DNA of 50,223 nucleotides from Perkinsus marinus ATCC 50983 (Eukaryota; Perkinsozoa; Perkinsida; Perkinsidae). Both the position numbers and the translations under genes were made by a program. The notes beneath the pieces are model-generated. The model made no database searches. It worked only from the letters and a program-made list of their open reading frames with translations, and was not told the DNA's origin. The number at the start of each line of letters is the position of its first letter. Within the stretch, counting starts at the first letter, position 1. The stretch spans positions 10,827 through 61,049 of the forward strand of contig NW_003204003.1 in NCBI RefSeq assembly GCF_000006405.1, written 5' to 3'. Positions 1 to 9,647 of this stretch are shown piece after piece.

Positions 1-1925
1 GGCGGAGCTCATTAGGCTTGCATCTAGCCTGAGTGGACTAAAATGTGCCGTCACTATTTCGCCTACTACATCTGTCGCGCCCGTCCACTAGGTCAGATTT
101 ACGATCCCCACTATTATAAGGACACACCGGAAATAGTGTTTTTGAAGGGCTCCTTCTATATCTAGCTCTTAAAGGTTCCGTGCTAGCATAAGAGCAGCCA
201 ACGGCTGTGCCGAGGTGGTCGGCTGGGTCTAGCTGTTAGGGCGACAACACTTAGTTTGGTTCATGTATGCATGAGCACCGCTGACGTTTTAAGCGATAAC
301 TTGTGGTGCTCTGCGATAAACCCTTTCGCAACATCAGAGTCGTCGTAACGGATCAGAAGTTAATGCGGTATCTACAAGGTATCTTTGGCTGTTATCGATA
401 GGGAAGAATGAGTTGAGAGTGTAATTAGGATGGCTATCAACAGTTGTGAATATTAGCACAGTGGCCGAGGTCGTTGCTGCTGCTCCTGTGGAGCTTTCTA
501 GTATCGCTTCTGCCTTTATAGTTTTGGCGTAGTTGAGATGTTGTGAGTGTGGTAGTAGAAATACAGATTAAGAGTATAGCGTATGAGAGGGCCGACATCC
601 ATCTAGCTCTGCCCACTACCATCAGCCCTTCTATTGCCACTACGACTTATATAACGGAGGTCTTCACTCACCTTTGTAGGGTATCGTACCACCTGTCCGT
701 AGTCTGGAAGCGATGAAGGGCAGCCACTCGTAATGTGTGCAACCTTCTCATGCGATTAGGATTCATGAGCTCGGACAGGGCCATACCACACGGCTCGACG
801 TAGGTCGATCGTCAGTACTGACGATGTTGTGGTGGTCCGCTGCAATAAGGAGGAGTTGATAGTGGTAATACAAGGGGAGGATGAGAGATCGAGGCCTGCA
901 GAGGCCCAGGGATGTTCTCCACTCCTTAACGAAAGTGTGGTTGGAGTAGGATAGAGTGGTCGCAATGAGGACAGGTGCGATAGGAGCATATATATCGCTC
1001 TATGTAGCTTACAAGAAGTCAGTGTGATGAGACTTGACCCTGGCTATAGGCAGATCTAGGATGGTGCTCTTCGAAGTTATCTGTGATCGTTTGAGTACTT
1101 CGCAAGATAGTCATGTGAAAGCGGGAGCAGGCCCTACTCAGCAGGGAGTTTATTATACAACCTTCCGTATTGATAAGGCCACGGGGGGGACCTCGGGTCT
1201 CGATAGGCGCGGGAGTGGCTGAGGGCGATGTTGCCGGGAAAGTCGTGCTGGTGCATGTTATGTTTTTCCTTGTGTCATTTCCTCTATTGTGAGTGTGGGG
1301 TTTACAGTCGATCACCGTCGTCGTCGTGCTGGTCTGTAGCTGGGATGCACGTCATCTAAGGTCGTCTCCTATTGCACTATGAGCCTGTTAGCCTACAGTG
1401 CTGTTCACTGTGTAAGAGACCTTTAGCCAGAGGAATGTCTAGTGAGCTACTCAGCCACTGGAGTATTCCGTTTCCAGTACGGTGTGTCCGTCTATAAGGA
1501 GTGTATATCACAGGTGCAGAAGGCGGCTGAATGCCATCATAGCCGCTCACTTAGTTGTTGACAAGGACTCAATGCTGTGGGGCTCGGATCGGCAAGTTGA
1601 GACTATCGTTGTGGATCATGCCCACCTTGCTGACTGTGGGGGCCAGTTGATATTGACCGGCATGCTCTGGGCAGTTGCTGCTGCTGCTGATCTACAGACA
1701 GTACTCGTAGGTCACTGTGACGCTGCTGCTGTGATGTCGTCGGATCACCCTTGGTCCGAGTAGCTGCAAGTGGGGTTCTCTATTGTTGTGCATGATGTGC
1801 CGTTGATTTGTCTCCTGCGTGTGTACTGTCTTGAGTTGGATGCTGGTCTCGGAAGCCTCATCTCATTCAGTCGGCCTTCCCTTCTTACTCCACTTCCCCT
1901 CTACCATACCCTTATCACTAACGAT
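1..1925. other. Region with no confident gene
   Basis: No protein family is recognisable on either strand. Open frames are short (the longest forward frame is 93 codons at 1482-1763) and I could not chain any of them across short introns into a convincing protein. The stretch just before 1926 may be 5' leader of the TAF1 gene. A small unrecognised gene cannot be excluded. Confidence 0.5.
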
Positions 1926-4900
1926 ATGAGTGACGGGGGTGGTTCGACTCCACTAGGGGTCGACTGGGCCGGGGCCTTTGCTGCCAGCAGCAGCAGCTTC
2001 TCACTGGATAGACAAGGCGTGGAGGGCTCCATCACGCCGTCCTCCTTCCGACTGCAGCCCTTGGGAGATGAGGACTTTGGCGGTGAGTTCTCCCCTCAGG
2101 CTCTTGCGGGCCTCACGCCTCTTGCTGTGGACGGCTCGCTCACACCGGGGTTTCGATTACAGCCCCTCGGTGATGAGGAGTTTGGCGGCCATGCCCAAGC
2201 CGCTGCCCAACAGTTGAAGCCCCTAGCTGCGGTAGACCGACAACAGCGGAACTACGTGGCTAGACTCGGCGCTGCAGATGATGCTAATGTAAGGGCGCGG
2301 CAGTGGCGGGGTAGTTACGACATAGAAATGATGCCTGGTGGTGAAGTGATATCGACAGGCCAGCAACAGCAGCAGCAGCCTCCTCGTAAAAGGAAGCATA
2401 GTGGCACTGACATTGATGGGGCTCCCTCGGGGATGCCAACTGGTCAAGGGGCCTGGCCTGTGAGCTATGGTATGTTGTCGGGCATGGTCCTTGGGCTGGA
2501 TACGGCCATTGGAACTGTGGCTGAGAATGGTATTGTGCGGGCTAGGGCTCCTAAGGCGTTGCCGATGCCGGTAGTGCAGCAAGCTGGTAGAAGAGAGGGG
2601 CATCTGTTGCGGGAGATGGAGCCTTTCCTCCAAGGGCCTTTGGACATGTACTGCAATGCCCTGGAGGGTTCGGATGAGTTGTTATCCTCCTTCCCGAGCT
2701 TCCTCTCAATGGTAGCAACAGACCTTGTTGGTCCCGAGATGGACTCTGGTGATGAGGCTAGAGCTGCTGCGGCCGCGGAGTCGGGTAGTGAGGGCGGCTC
2801 TAGCGACGACTGGGACTCTGATGTGGCGGATTTGCGTCGCTCCGCTAGGCAGCAGCTTATGGAAGATTCCCTACGTGGTGCCCCTCATGCAGAGTGCGGC
2901 AAGGAGCTCTTGGGTATTGAGTACTGGCCTCAGTTCACTACTATAGTGGCTATGAAACCGACGCCTTTGCGGGCTAATGAACAGCGGTATCATCGGCGGC
3001 ACCTCTGGCAGGTGGATTTTGATGCATATAATGACAAGTGGTGGTGTCGAACTCGGGCGGAACCCTTACCAGTGGTGTCGACCGAGAGCAGCCCAAGTAC
3101 GTCAGCAGCGAATACCCCGAATAGTCAGGCGGCTCCTATACAGCCAAAGAAGGCCTGCCGGTATAACACGCCCAAGGAGGTGTCCCTTCGGGATGAGTCC
3201 ACCTACGTTCTACTCGAAGGTGTTGAACAGTACCCTATACTCATGCACCAAGTGGGCATGAGCGCTTACTTGAATACGTATCTACCTGCTAGCAGCAGAG
3301 TCATGAGCCCGGCCCCTCCTAGTGACACTCTGGGGCGAGTACGCTACGCCGGTGATGATGGCTTCATCCCTGGGGTTTATGGCGGCAATGTTGTCAGATT
3401 TGACCCCATGTCTGGAATTAACTCATGTACTCTTATCGAGTCGGTCCTCCTACGAGCGCCTCTATTTGAGCACCAAACCGACCCTACGGACTTCCTGTTC
3501 ATACGCTGTCAGGAGACTGTGGCTGCTAGCAAGGGCAGAGGTCACAATGTTAAAAGGTCGAGAAAGCAGCAGCAGCAGACAGACAATACTACGAAGTACA
3601 TTAATATTATACGACCACTACAGCGGCTCGTTTGCATGGGCCAAGCTGAGCCGTTGGTGAAGGTGGACCCGCCACTACCAGCTAAGATCAATCCTCTTAT
3701 GCGGTCCAGGATCGTGCTGGAGACCCGCAAGTCCTTCCGGCATTATCGTCGGCCCCTAAGACCTGACGATGTGGTTCGAATGTTTGGGCATGCGAACAAG
3801 AGGACTACTCTGGAGCGCTTCATAGCGGCGGCGAATCATGAGCTCCAGGTCCGTCCCGGCCAGCCGATGCCTCAGTTGGATCCTTCGGCTGAGATGAGTT
3901 TGGTAGAGTCATGCAAGATGGACTCCATGCTCGAGGGCATTCGGCGTCTCTGTGAGAGGGGAGTCACCAAGCTGGTGACAGGGGATCGTATACGGCAGGC
4001 TGTGCGAGAGATAGAGACCCACGAGTCGAGTATGAGCAGTAGGTCTAAGGATGAGCGAGTCCGGTATGATGCCATGCAAGTCGAAGCTGAGCTCAAGACG
4101 ACACCGTGGAGTCTCAGTAACGACTACTGGGAGGTCGTTGAGGGCGGCAAGCGTGGGGCCTTTTTTGAGTTCTCGCACTTGGGTGACCCAAGTGGGGGTC
4201 GAGGAGAAGGGGTCAGCTATGTACGGCAGCAGAGGTCAGTGGATGCAGCTTTGGGGGCAGGAGGCGTTGCTAGCGGTCAGAGGCTGAGTCAAAAGCTGGG
4301 GGACCTTCGAGCAAAGAGTGCCAAGGAGCTGAGGCAGGATATGCGCAAGTTGGGTACGCCGGAAGCTCAGTTGGCTGGGCTTGGTCGCTGGGAGCTGGTC
4401 CGGCAACTGTCCGTCCTCTTGCGAGGTGGTGAAGATGCGGATGTCGCTCTAGCAGCAGCAGCGAGCAATGAGTTGCCAGCCAAGAGGAAGCAGTTGCATA
4501 GCGAGCGGTTGGCGACGGCTTGGCGTAAACAGTATAAGGCATTGTCGAGGGAGGACAGGGACTTCAGTGATGTTGATTCTGATGATGACGACGCCAATGA
4601 AGCTGACATGTCTAAAGTTGGCGAGGACAAGGCCCCAATAGATTCCCTAGAGGACGATCTGTTGGCGGATCTGATGGACTCCTCACCGAAGCAGGAGCAG
4701 GTGGCTGCTGACTCTGGCGAGGAGATCGTACCGAGGCTGAAAATAGTGACCACTGGGCGAGAGAAGGTCACTGGTGCGCCGTGGACCAGGGTCCAGTATG
4801 TGTATGGCCGGCATAATATTGATATCTATAAACGGTGGAAGATGATTGACAATGTTGACTCAGCGGCTCTGAAGGAGGTCATCTCGTTGAACGACTCGAG

Positions 4901-5075
4901 TGGTGGTGGTGGCAGTAACCTCGACAAGAGTTTGAAGATCCATCAGCTATTGAGAGAGAGTATTGAGCAAGGGAAGTTGGCACCCAAGGAGGTTACTAGA
5001 TGCTCGAGGTGCCACTTCTATGGTCACGAGGCTGAAGACGTAGACAGATGCCCAGTGAAGGGCAATGTATCATAG
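1926..5075 (+). CDS. TAF1: TFIID subunit TAF1 homologue
   Basis: Single-exon gene of 1049 codons starting at ATG 1926; the frame stays open upstream to 1770 but without an ATG. TAF1 is the largest TFIID subunit and scaffolds TBP and other TAFs at core promoters in the nucleus. The central part (about residues 420-850) has the conserved TAF1 core (DUF3591): YVLLEG..YP...QVGM, a LYxNMxRAP-type stretch ending APLFEHQ.TDFLFIR, then the YINIIRPLQRL segment and a TPW..SNDYW..GEGVSYVR block. The C-terminus carries a zinc knuckle (CSRC, H, C; about residues 1025-1042) as in other TAF1 proteins. No bromodomain follows, so the architecture resembles yeast rather than animal TAF1. The N-terminus holds two copies of FRLQPLGDE[DE]FGG and a short glutamine run. 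Family assignment is secure; the N-terminal start is likely but not proven. Confidence 0.9.
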   Translation: MSDGGGSTPLGVDWAGAFAASSSSFSLDRQGVEGSITPSSFRLQPLGDEDFGGEFSPQALAGLTPLAVDGSLTPGFRLQPLGDEEFGGHAQAAAQQLKPLAAVDRQQRNYVARLGAADDANVRARQWRGSYDIEMMPGGEVISTGQQQQQQPPRKRKHSGTDIDGAPSGMPTGQGAWPVSYGMLSGMVLGLDTAIGTVAENGIVRARAPKALPMPVVQQAGRREGHLLREMEPFLQGPLDMYCNALEGSDELLSSFPSFLSMVATDLVGPEMDSGDEARAAAAAESGSEGGSSDDWDSDVADLRRSARQQLMEDSLRGAPHAECGKELLGIEYWPQFTTIVAMKPTPLRANEQRYHRRHLWQVDFDAYNDKWWCRTRAEPLPVVSTESSPSTSAANTPNSQAAPIQPKKACRYNTPKEVSLRDESTYVLLEGVEQYPILMHQVGMSAYLNTYLPASSRVMSPAPPSDTLGRVRYAGDDGFIPGVYGGNVVRFDPMSGINSCTLIESVLLRAPLFEHQTDPTDFLFIRCQETVAASKGRGHNVKRSRKQQQQTDNTTKYINIIRPLQRLVCMGQAEPLVKVDPPLPAKINPLMRSRIVLETRKSFRHYRRPLRPDDVVRMFGHANKRTTLERFIAAANHELQVRPGQPMPQLDPSAEMSLVESCKMDSMLEGIRRLCERGVTKLVTGDRIRQAVREIETHESSMSSRSKDERVRYDAMQVEAELKTTPWSLSNDYWEVVEGGKRGAFFEFSHLGDPSGGRGEGVSYVRQQRSVDAALGAGGVASGQRLSQKLGDLRAKSAKELRQDMRKLGTPEAQLAGLGRWELVRQLSVLLRGGEDADVALAAAASNELPAKRKQLHSERLATAWRKQYKALSREDRDFSDVDSDDDDANEADMSKVGEDKAPIDSLEDDLLADLMDSSPKQEQVAADSGEEIVPRLKIVTTGREKVTGAPWTRVQYVYGRHNIDIYKRWKMIDNVDSAALKEVISLNDSSGGGGSNLDKSLKIHQLLRESIEQGKLAPKEVTRCSRCHFYGHEAEDVDRCPVKGNVS

Positions 5076-5303
5076 TCATATTAGTCTTAAAAACATCATG
5101 AGTACTTTCTTCTCTATTTCGCTTGCACGTCTTTCCTATGGTACGCCTAAAGCGAGATTAACGTTACTATAACATTGTTATACTATGCTGCTGCTGAGGG
5201 ATGATTATTGGGTTCAACGGTCCGATAGTGCAAGGCGGTGAGTTGTATTTAACCCCGGGCTTGAAATTCCAGTTGATTCGTCCCTCCCATCACAACTGCC
5301 GCT

Positions 5304-8300
5304 ATGTCAAGCGAAGTGTCCACGAAATCAAGTTCGTCTCCGGTCACATGCATTCGTGCTGGGTGGGTGGTCCAAGTCGATGAGGATAACTCTGTTATTC
5401 CTGACGGTTGTGTCGTTTGGGACAACGAGTAAGTACAGTTACTGATGTAGCTGCAGTTACCTCTCCTTGGTCTCAGGTCTCGCCGTATCCTCAACGTTTG
5501 CCCTTTTTCTGAGCTCCCGGCTGATTTCGAGGTCACTGAGCATTTGCCCAAGCATGCCCTCATGCCTGGCTTGATCAACTGCCATACACACTCCCCGATG
5601 ACGCCCCTTAGAGTGAGCAACTACACCTTTGTGAATCTTAGATTCGGCGAAGGAAAGAACATCCTGAGAAAAACAAAATCCGAATTTTGTATTATATGAG
5701 GAGTTTTTACGAAATGAAAGTTCAAATTCAAAATGAAATTTGAGATTTTGAGTGAAAAAGTTCAACTCTACCAAACACAAGCCCGGTTTCGACCCACGAA
5801 ATTTTTATTCCACGAAAATCAAATTTCATTTTTCAACTTGTTTTGAGCCTGAAAAGCTGTAGTGCAGCTCGTACGGTATGAGAGCGATCATCTACTACTC
5901 TGCTGTTTGCCTCACGGCGACTATTCCGTTTTCAGGGATATTCTGACGATCAGAATTTGCAGGATTGGCTTCAGAAGTATGTCTGGCCCGCTGAAGGGAA
6001 GTAAATCTCATACCGCACCCTGCCTCTGGACCACACCTTTGACTGTGATGTTCAGGTTTGTTTGCCCTGAGTTTGTAAAGCTCGGCTCGCAGCTCGGCGT
6101 GTATGAGATGCTCCTCTCTGGTGAGTTAGTCGTCGCCTACAGTAGGACTCATAAATGCCATGGTCGTGATTGTAACTGCGATGAGATTAGGTCGAACTCA
6201 GATGATGGAATAGCAGGATTGTCGTGGTTGTTGCTCTCGCCTCTCGTGGTTTTATGTTGCTGCAAAGCTATGACTATGACGGTCCCTAGGTTCTACAGCA
6301 TTCGTGGATATGTATATGTTCCCTCGCTCAGTGGCTGAGGTAGCTAATGCTGCACACATACGGTAGGTCTCATCACGGCGATTAGTCCCGTATATGGTAA
6401 TCAATTCAGGTGCTTCAATGGCGAAGCTGTGATGGATATTGGCGATGGCTCTATTGACCAGATGATCGATGCTGGTGCTGATTATGTCAACAACAAGGGT
6501 CAGTAGGACGCTCCTACACTCGAGCATTTGAATCTCGCTCTGGCAGTGTTGGACTATGTGTCTGCTTTCCTCAGCTGAGCTCAGGAACTTCCTTGCTTAT
6601 TATAGAAGTTAACCCACCCGATTCAGATAGAAGTGTATAGAAACTACTGAGAATTTCCCAAAATTCCCTCTAAATTTTTTATTGTCACCAACACCTGTAA
6701 TTGACCATGTGTGTATATTCCGTCGCACTGCTTTCTGGCCTGACGGCGGAGCGATGCGGTCCGCAGCACAGATAGAGTGCGTGGCTAACGCTATGTTGAC
6801 GAGCTCGTCCGTTTTCGTTTGTTTTCATTATTCATCTTTAGATAATCGCAGCGACATGGTTACCCCCCTGAACATTGCACATACCTGCTACACAGTAAGG
6901 AGGGCATCTCAGCTCGAAGTTTTCATGTCGTTATTACGCACTGCGAAGAATTATTGCCAACATCAGGTGCCGAAGGATAAGCTCAGCAGAATTTCTACCA
7001 TTGCTGAATCAGCCGGGACCAGAGTTCATGTCCATCTTCACGAATCACAGGCCGAGGTTGACGAGTACTCCCCTCTTTGTTATTGGTAGTGTGCCGATGT
7101 CTGGTCCAGTTACCTCAAGCAACACGGGGAGTCGGCTATTGATGCCTTGGACGAAGCAGGCTTGCTTAATGACCATCTCATTGCGGCCCACTGTGTGCAC
7201 ATGACTGATGACGTGAGTCGCTGGGTAAGTCATTTTCTCGATGACTTTCCTTGGCTCTCAGGAGATTGCTCGGTTTGCTGAGGCGGGCGCTAATGCTGTC
7301 CACTGTCCACGATCGAACGCCAAGCTTGCTAGTGGCATAGCTAAGGTGGGAGCTCATGCTTGGTCAGTGGAGGGGGAAGGTTCCTCCTTGAGGCCAGGTA
7401 CAGAGAATGCTGGATGCTGGTGTGAATGTGTGTCTTGGAACTGATGGACCGTGTTGCAACAACTCGATGGATATGCTACAGGAGATGCAATATGCAAGTC
7501 TACTAGGAAAGGTTGCAGGTAGCGAGGAGAAATGCACAGTGAGGGCGTAGAGACTCGCGCAGGACCTGGTGTGAGCCCTAAGAACGTCAACTGTTATACG
7601 GCAGTTCGCATGGCTACTATTAACGGCGCCAAGGCTGTTGGGAGAGAGACGGTAGGGCTTGTGGTCCCTCATATCTCGATCGTCAGTTGTGTAGGACCTG
7701 GGCTCATTGGAAGCTGGTAAACTCGTTGATATGATAGCCATCGATCTGGGCCGTTTGGAGAATCAGCCCGTGTATGATCCTGTGTCATCAATTGTGTAAG
7801 TGGGGTCAGCTGAGGTTTATACGCATATGCAAAGCGTGTTCGGCTACGGTTAGTGTACGGTACTCGTAGTAGAGGGTTGGACGTAGGGCTAGATCTATAT
7901 CGATGCTGAAATACAGGAGTCCTCAGTGGAGCCTGAAACCTATCTGTTGTTTATGTATGGGTACACGCATTACCCCAACTGGCATGCATTGACGTAGCGG
8001 TATAGTAGACCATCGTCGTCGTTTCCTCAGGTACACTAATCAGAGGTCAGTGACGGATGTGTGGATTGGGGCCGAGCGTGTTGTCCGAAATAGAGAAGTA
8101 AGATAATGATGATCATCATATCCGCATCCTATGAGGTGTAGGGGAGTAGATCTCGAGCATCGAATGGTGCTCGAATGTAGCTTAGAATGATGATAGCATC
8201 TTGAAGCAGTGTCGAAATATATGTTCGCTTTCCTCAGCTGAGCTTAGGAGTTTCCTCATCAATCATAGAATCTTACGAATATGAACCCGGCTAGCAATGT

Positions 8301-8621
8301 ACAGGAATCAATGAGAATTTCCCAAAATTTTCTCAGAATTTCCATACTGTCACCAACGTATGTTGTTGACCATGTGCATATTTTCCAACACAAGATTGAA
8401 GATTGAAAGTTTTTATCGGCTCTTCTCTTCACTATGCGAGCGAGGTTTCGAACCACTCTTTGGTTGATCGATGGTATGTCATTAGAAGTTTATACTACTT
8501 CCTTATTGATCAGGTTCAGACCATGTGTAAGCCATCAGCCGAGAAGCTAGCCGAGTACCAGCAGCAAATAGCGGACTTCAAGGCCGAACGCGAGGCCGCT
8601 GAATCTACCACACAAGCTTAG
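5304..8621 (+). CDS. MTA/SAH deaminase-like amidohydrolase, 15 exons
   Basis: Exons inferred at 5304-5428, 5477-5612, 5936-6000, 6056-6120, 6299-6362, 6410-6498, 6842-6894, 6967-7064, 7110-7212, 7262-7345, 7404-7518, 7563-7651, 7695-7795, 8031-8097 and 8514-8621. All phases agree, giving 453 aa, about the usual length for the TRZ/ATZ amidohydrolase family. Metal and catalytic motifs are present: [13 protein letters not shown] (HxH), [32 protein letters not shown] and [14 protein letters not shown]. In the closest family these proteins deaminate 5-methylthioadenosine or S-adenosylhomocysteine in the cytosol; the substrate here is inferred. Most introns are about 45 nt, but those at 5613-5935, 6499-6841 and 8098-8513 are 320-420 nt and contain repeats. 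The exon 4/5 junction lacks the expected TTT before FVDMYM, so a tiny exon or alternative junction may be missed there. Confidence 0.82.
5695..5855. repeat. AT-rich intronic repeat, family 2
   Basis: An AT-rich insert fills most of the 323-nt intron 5613-5935. The core GAAATGAAAGTTCAAATTC recurs, inverted and slightly diverged, near 46055-46080 in an intron of the nucleotide-sugar transporter gene. The insert is partly self-complementary (AAATGAAATTTGA against TCAAATTTCATTT). The borders are approximate. Confidence 0.5.
6544..6730 (+). mobile_element. Introner-like element, copy 1
   Basis: A 187-bp element inside the 343-nt intron 6499-6841 of the deaminase gene. It begins CAGTGTTGGACTATGTG, has an inner CCTCAGCTGAGCTCAGGA block and a GAATTTCCCAAAATT block, and ends GTATATTCCGTCGCACTG. 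The 8 bp before it (CGCTCTGG) and after it (CTTTCTGG) match at 6 of 8 positions, as expected for an aged 8-bp target-site duplication. It reads in the sense of the host gene. Confidence 0.75.
8207..8393 (+). mobile_element. Introner-like element, copy 2
   Basis: A 187-bp copy inside the 416-nt last intron (8098-8513) of the deaminase gene, in the same orientation as copy 1. It starts CAGTGTCGAAATATATG, shares the CTTTCCTCAGCTGAGCT and GAGAATTTCCCAAAATT blocks, and ends in GACCATGTGCATATTTTCC plus a decayed CACTG. The flanks TCTTGAAG and GATTGAAG agree at 6 of 8 positions. Confidence 0.75.
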
Positions 8622-8970
8622 TTTCCGACTGCTTTGTTTCTACTGACAATTCATCAGCTGAGCCTCGTGGGAGGATTTAGGTTTCTATTGCAAATCAGAG
8701 TTCTATCGTATCCCCTTTCACCAGCCCGTGTATCTCAACACGGCCTGGCAGGCATCGTGATGTAACCCTCTCTGCGGCAGTACTTGTAGTGTCGTGTTGG
8801 TCCATCTAAACGAGAGTAAGTGGTCACTATCGGGGTTGGGTCTAACCTGGGGGAGAGTGCATTCTCCTTGTAAGGGTTAGTTGAATGTTTTCCAGGAATC
8901 TGATTTTAGCATACACTTGAAGGAGTGTTACTGCATGCGAGGGCCTACGTTGTTACTTACTACAGTGAAT

Positions 8971-9180
8971 AATGACGATCAGATCATGCAAGACTTGAAT
9001 CAGTGATGGGGGCGCCCTCCGTTACGGGCACCGATCGAGCTTTTGGCCTGCGCTCATGAGGACCTCAGGGATAACTCACGTACGTCCTAAGGCTAAGTTG
9101 AAAAGTATTTGGAGCAACACGTCCTCATCCCGGGTTTTATTGGTTGCTGTACTCATGTCGCGGCGATGACTTTACTTATG
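8971..9180 (+). pseudogene. Decayed deaminase-like fragments
   Basis: Downstream of the deaminase, 9102-9180 reads YLEQHVLIPGFIGCC followed by THVAAMTLLM, matching the [18 protein letters not shown] block of exon 2. The HxH metal motif has become CxH. At 8971-9003 a stretch reads NDDQIMQDLNQ and then a stop, resembling [11 protein letters not shown] of exon 3; it is identical over TGACGATCAGA. The two pieces are in the opposite order to the intact gene and are not connected by open frames, so this looks like a rearranged relic of a paralogue. The first fragment is short and could be chance. I see nothing else in 8622-9647. Confidence 0.45.
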
Positions 9181-9647
9181 ATTGACCCGGCGCTTCCTAC
9201 TGGCGATCGGACGCTTGCCTTGTGACCCGCAGGAAAGCGGAATGTGTCTGCTCCCTGTTTGGATGTTCTGAGCCCCGCCCTCAAGGTTCCCTATTGTTTT
9301 GGCCGTCCTTCTGTGGTCGTGGATATCAGGGTATCTTTATTGCCACTTATGCACACATACGGGCTGGAAGGGTGTGACCAGGCATGAGGGACCCCCCACC
9401 AAAGTAAGGAGCATTATCCACACTAGCTTTTTCGCTTCGCTGAGAAGTTGAGTTCTCACAGCACAACCCCATGGGGAAGATGGTAACGATTAGCGTCGAA
9501 TGACGTGTTTGCCTCGATATACTGTGCTCCATTGACTCTGCATCGGCAGTCCTTCAGTACATTTTGGAGTTTCTGGTCCAGAACATAGTTGAGTTGTTCA
9601 GTGGGCTTGGGGTCGCTGCTACTCTGTCAAACAGTAGTTCATCCGTG

